Shown here: one piece after another, positions 60,843 through 64,000 of the stretch
Layout: each line of letters starts with the position of its first letter
Numbering within the stretch: position 1 is the first letter of the stretch
Assembly (NCBI RefSeq): GCF_019399895.1
Contig: NC_091866.1
Location: 3,331,501 to 3,395,500 of the forward strand
DNA length: 64,000 bases
DNA from: Cardiocondyla obscurior
Taxonomy: Eukaryota; Arthropoda; Insecta; Hymenoptera; Formicidae
Reading direction: 5' to 3'
Made by a program: the position numbers and the translations under genes
The notes under the pieces: generated by a model
Database searches by the model: none
The model's input: the letters and a program-made list of their open reading frames with translations, nothing else
What the model was told of the DNA's origin: nothing

Positions 60843-63800
60843 ATCGTCGCGGATTATTAGAATTGATCGGCTGTCTGAATTTTATGCTAACGTTAAATAA
60901 ATTTTAAAAAATTCCTTCGCCATATATGAAATACGTAAAATATTCTTTCGCTCTAGTTAAATCGGTTTGAAACATTTTGAAGACAATGATCGCATGAAAG
61001 AGTATTTGGAAAGAATTAAATTTAAATCCAGAGTTTTATTCAGGGATCTTTATTTCGATTGGCATTACGTGCCAGATCGATGAAAATGTGTATTTTTGAC
61101 GAAAAGCATGGAAGGTTTTCGGGCAGGCGAGATTTGAACTGGCGAACTGGGTAAGATAGATTCGATTCGAGCTGACGTACATGGAATTGCGTGTGCGTGA
61201 CTGCGCGAGCAACGTTAATTATGCATGCGCGCTGTTAATTTCGCGCGCCTGATTTGTCTCCCCCTCGCAATGAATTTCGCACGGCGTTGCGGACTGCGAA
61301 CGTCTTGCTTTCCAGACAGGAATCCGCCTCGTACATGGATTTATGCGACGCTCCCCTACAGACCGACATTTATTTTCGGCACGCAGTTAAAAAGTAACAG
61401 AGCACCTCGCCAGATTTATTATTACCATAAATTTGCAATTACATTTGAAATTAAGTAAACGAATTTATTTTTTTTTTATTTTTTCAAACACGAGTTTCAT
61501 GCCTTCTTGGACGATTTAATAAATTTATAATTAAGTATCATTAATAGCTCATTTAAATTGGTGATGATCTTATTTCACGTTATTTCACGTTGAACGTAAA
61601 TGCGAGTCATATATAATTTTTTTTTTGTCTTTTAAATTAGAAGATCTTCAATATTTATATGAAAATGTAATAATTACGCGCTTCAAGCGATTTTATGGCA
61701 GTGCAAGGACGGGGGGAAAACAAATGTTTCGCATGTTCGCGCGAAGTGAATCGTCTCGATCGCTCTTATCGCGAATGGCGGGCGATTTCCGCAAACCGTG
61801 AGCGTGAGGAGCCTCATTAGCGTCCCTTTTTATTCATTCCACAGAACGATTTCCCATGTTGTCCCTCGGAACGGAAATGGCGAGAGCTCCCTTATCGCGG
61901 TTCCTTCCTGCTCGCGTAAACCAACCGTGCAGCCGACGGCTATCCTCCGGAGTTGCAATTTTGCACCTCTTTGAAGTGCAATTTTCAACAAAATTAAAAT
62001 TCGGCGTTATTTAAGAAAATTATTGGTTTTACCAAAAGAGTTTTATTTAAGAATTTTAAAACATTATTCAAGTTCTACTTAGCAAAAAATTTATTTTTCT
62101 CCCTCTCTATCTCTCTCTATTTTGTAAAAATATTTTTTTACATATTAATTCTTCGTAAAAAACTAACCGGCGTTTATTAGATTTTTAATATAAATTTAGA
62201 CAACTTTTCTACAAATTATCTGTCGGAAATTATTTCACGGAATATTTTCCTATACGTTTATCTAAATTATCTGACAGCTAAGTGCCGAATTCTTAGCGGA
62301 CCGTGTCGTGTTTTCGTGCCTCGTGGTGAGAAAATGGTCCGCTTGTTCCGAGGCAACGTTCGAGCGCGATGATTCACAAACGAATGGCGAACTCAACAGT
62401 GCAAACCGCACAAGAGCTATTGGAATTCGTGACCTTCGGCGAAGCGAGGTGCAGCTTGTAATGCACCGTACTTGAGCCCACTTGCGTGGGCGTAGGAGAT
62501 ACGTGCCGGTTGCGAGCGTGTTGGGGAAGCTGCGCGAATAAATTCATTTACCGGGGACGCGGGATGAGTTACATGCATCGGGGAGCGCATTACGAAACGC
62601 TAAATTAATTTTGGAAGTTGAAAAACTGCAGCTTGACACGAATGCCAGAGAGAAAGCGGGCCCGCTGGGCGAAATTTAATCCGCGACTATTTCGCCGAAC
62701 AGGAAATGATCTTTCTAAATATCCATATGTTAATATTTCAATGAGTTGAATATTTGAAACAGCAATTCTGCCACGCCGGAAAAGTAGAGTGCATTTGACT
62801 TTAAATTATGTAAATCGCTTTTGAGAAGAGCTAAATTCGCTGAAGCTGTTTTAGAGGAGAATGATTTATTTTATCTTTATTGCTAACGAGATGTCCCCGG
62901 CACAATTCGCGAGATATTTATGTCGAAATGGAATCGCGCATATTTTAAATGGCACGCGGACGAAACACGATACTTTCGAACGGATATGCACCTCGTTCAA
63001 TGTGGATCACTTTGTAGTTTACGCGTCAAGTCGGTCGCTTTGTACCGTCATGTCGTTGCATCGTATGAGCGACCGAATGTAGCTGAAATACGTCCATTCG
63101 GGTCGAAATGCCGACGAGTCGGTCGCGGCCAGAGTCACACCGCATCGTAAATTCATCAGTGTTACAACCGATTAGCATACCAGGAGTGTCATGGCTCATA
63201 TTGTCGTCTACAAGTGCCTACCATCTGCATTGGAGGTTCACGAACGTTTCGGACACGTTTTCTGTCGGATAGCACGGGCTTGAAAAATTTTATGACTCGC
63301 TCGGTTAATTATCAAATGAACAACTGTTGCCGATAAGATTCTATCGTGCAATGGAAATTTCTTTTTATTACACTCGGAATTTTATTTAAACGTATCATTT
63401 ATTTAGACGACTAAAAAACAAAAAAATAAATTAAAAAAATTTGCTTTTGCGGCAGTTAATCATTTATTAACTCAAAAGCAGGACGGTAAATATTTAATAA
63501 TTATGTCTCACTTGGTGAATTAATTTCAAGACGATTGTAATTCGGGAGCAGATCTTGGATTCGAAATGAATATACATGTCTTGGTTTTTTTAAACATCGT
63601 TAGCACTCGCTGTTCCGCCGTGGTGCTTTGATAAGAATTCCTTGTCAGGCGTCGCAATTAATATAGACCGGTGCATTTCGCGCGTCACCCGTGTTTTACA
63701 CGCTCCGCTAAATATCTGACGGTCTGCCGAACGAAATCCTCGCCCGAGTCTTGCCCGATTCCCGCATCCTTTCGCTTCACGCGACGCCGCGTTTCTTTTT

Positions 63801-64000
63801 CATTTCGACAAAAGTCATTCCGCTGGAAGGGAAGCAGCGCGGGATACAAAGTGCTACCACGTAATTGGAAACCCTCGAATATTGGTAGCGACTGTCGCCG
63901 ACAGTCTCCGACACCGTGTACATTGATATCTTTGTTCCATTCAACGATCTAACGTGACTTCGATATTATACACTCGCGGCACAAATTGATAAAGTGTAAT
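60843..64000. other. Noncoding stretch, no gene recognised
   Basis: AT-rich with CpG-richer parts at 61.1-61.4, 61.7-61.95, 62.3-62.7 and 63.6-63.9 kb. A strong donor-like aactggg|taaga-type site lies at about 61150 without a clear exon. The frames at 62.86-63.15 and 63.67-63.95 kb are unrecognised. Confidence 0.5.

Noticed and set aside
61127..61160. 25-nt micro-exon between gggcag and a gtaagat site, also a B-box-like string
   Set aside because: Too short to judge, weak acceptor, and no tRNA fold around the B-box-like bases.
62861..63150. Two overlapping plus frames of 73 and 76 codons
   Set aside because: They occupy the same DNA in different phases and neither resembles a known protein.

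Overview
The window looks like noncoding DNA from an insect nuclear genome. The best guess is Hymenoptera, and an ant is my first choice. This rests on AT-rich DNA full of A/T homopolymers and GA/CT tracts, with islands of intact CpG (the CG dinucleotide is not depleted), scattered candidate splice signals, and no bacterial gene packing, ribosome-binding sites or operons. No known protein domain, tRNA, rRNA, CRISPR array, or transposase or reverse transcriptase gene could be recognised. About two dozen open frames exceed 100 codons. By my rough estimate (six frames, ~43% GC, stop frequency ~0.06 per codon) around twenty are expected by chance, so length alone proves nothing. The window is most likely a long intron or an intergenic region, perhaps holding short exons.

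Layout. 1-8.0 kb: AT-rich, with a 16-bp direct repeat, a perfect 22-bp palindrome and a possible minus-strand exon beside it. 8.0-8.7 kb: CpG/GA-rich block with a strong G-quadruplex motif and a minus-strand ATG frame that could be a first coding exon. 8.7-23.9 kb: AT-rich, with a (TA)25 array, C11 run, hairpins and a second G-quadruplex motif. 23.9-24.1 kb: CpG-dense block with the most protein-like open frame, ending at a good donor. 26.4 kb: an 84-bp mariner-type MITE flanked by TA. 29.3-30.3 kb: two diverged inverted arms of 120 and 136 bp around 701 bp, the most unusual structure here. 30.3-64 kb: alternating CpG-dense and AT-rich stretches with homopolymers, purine tracts, hairpins and a few possible exons.

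No gene network can be reconstructed. The candidate exons are reading-frame and splice-site guesses that need RNA evidence or comparison between species. The inverted duplication, the MITE, the palindrome and the G-quadruplex motifs are directly visible in the sequence. Only their functions are open.
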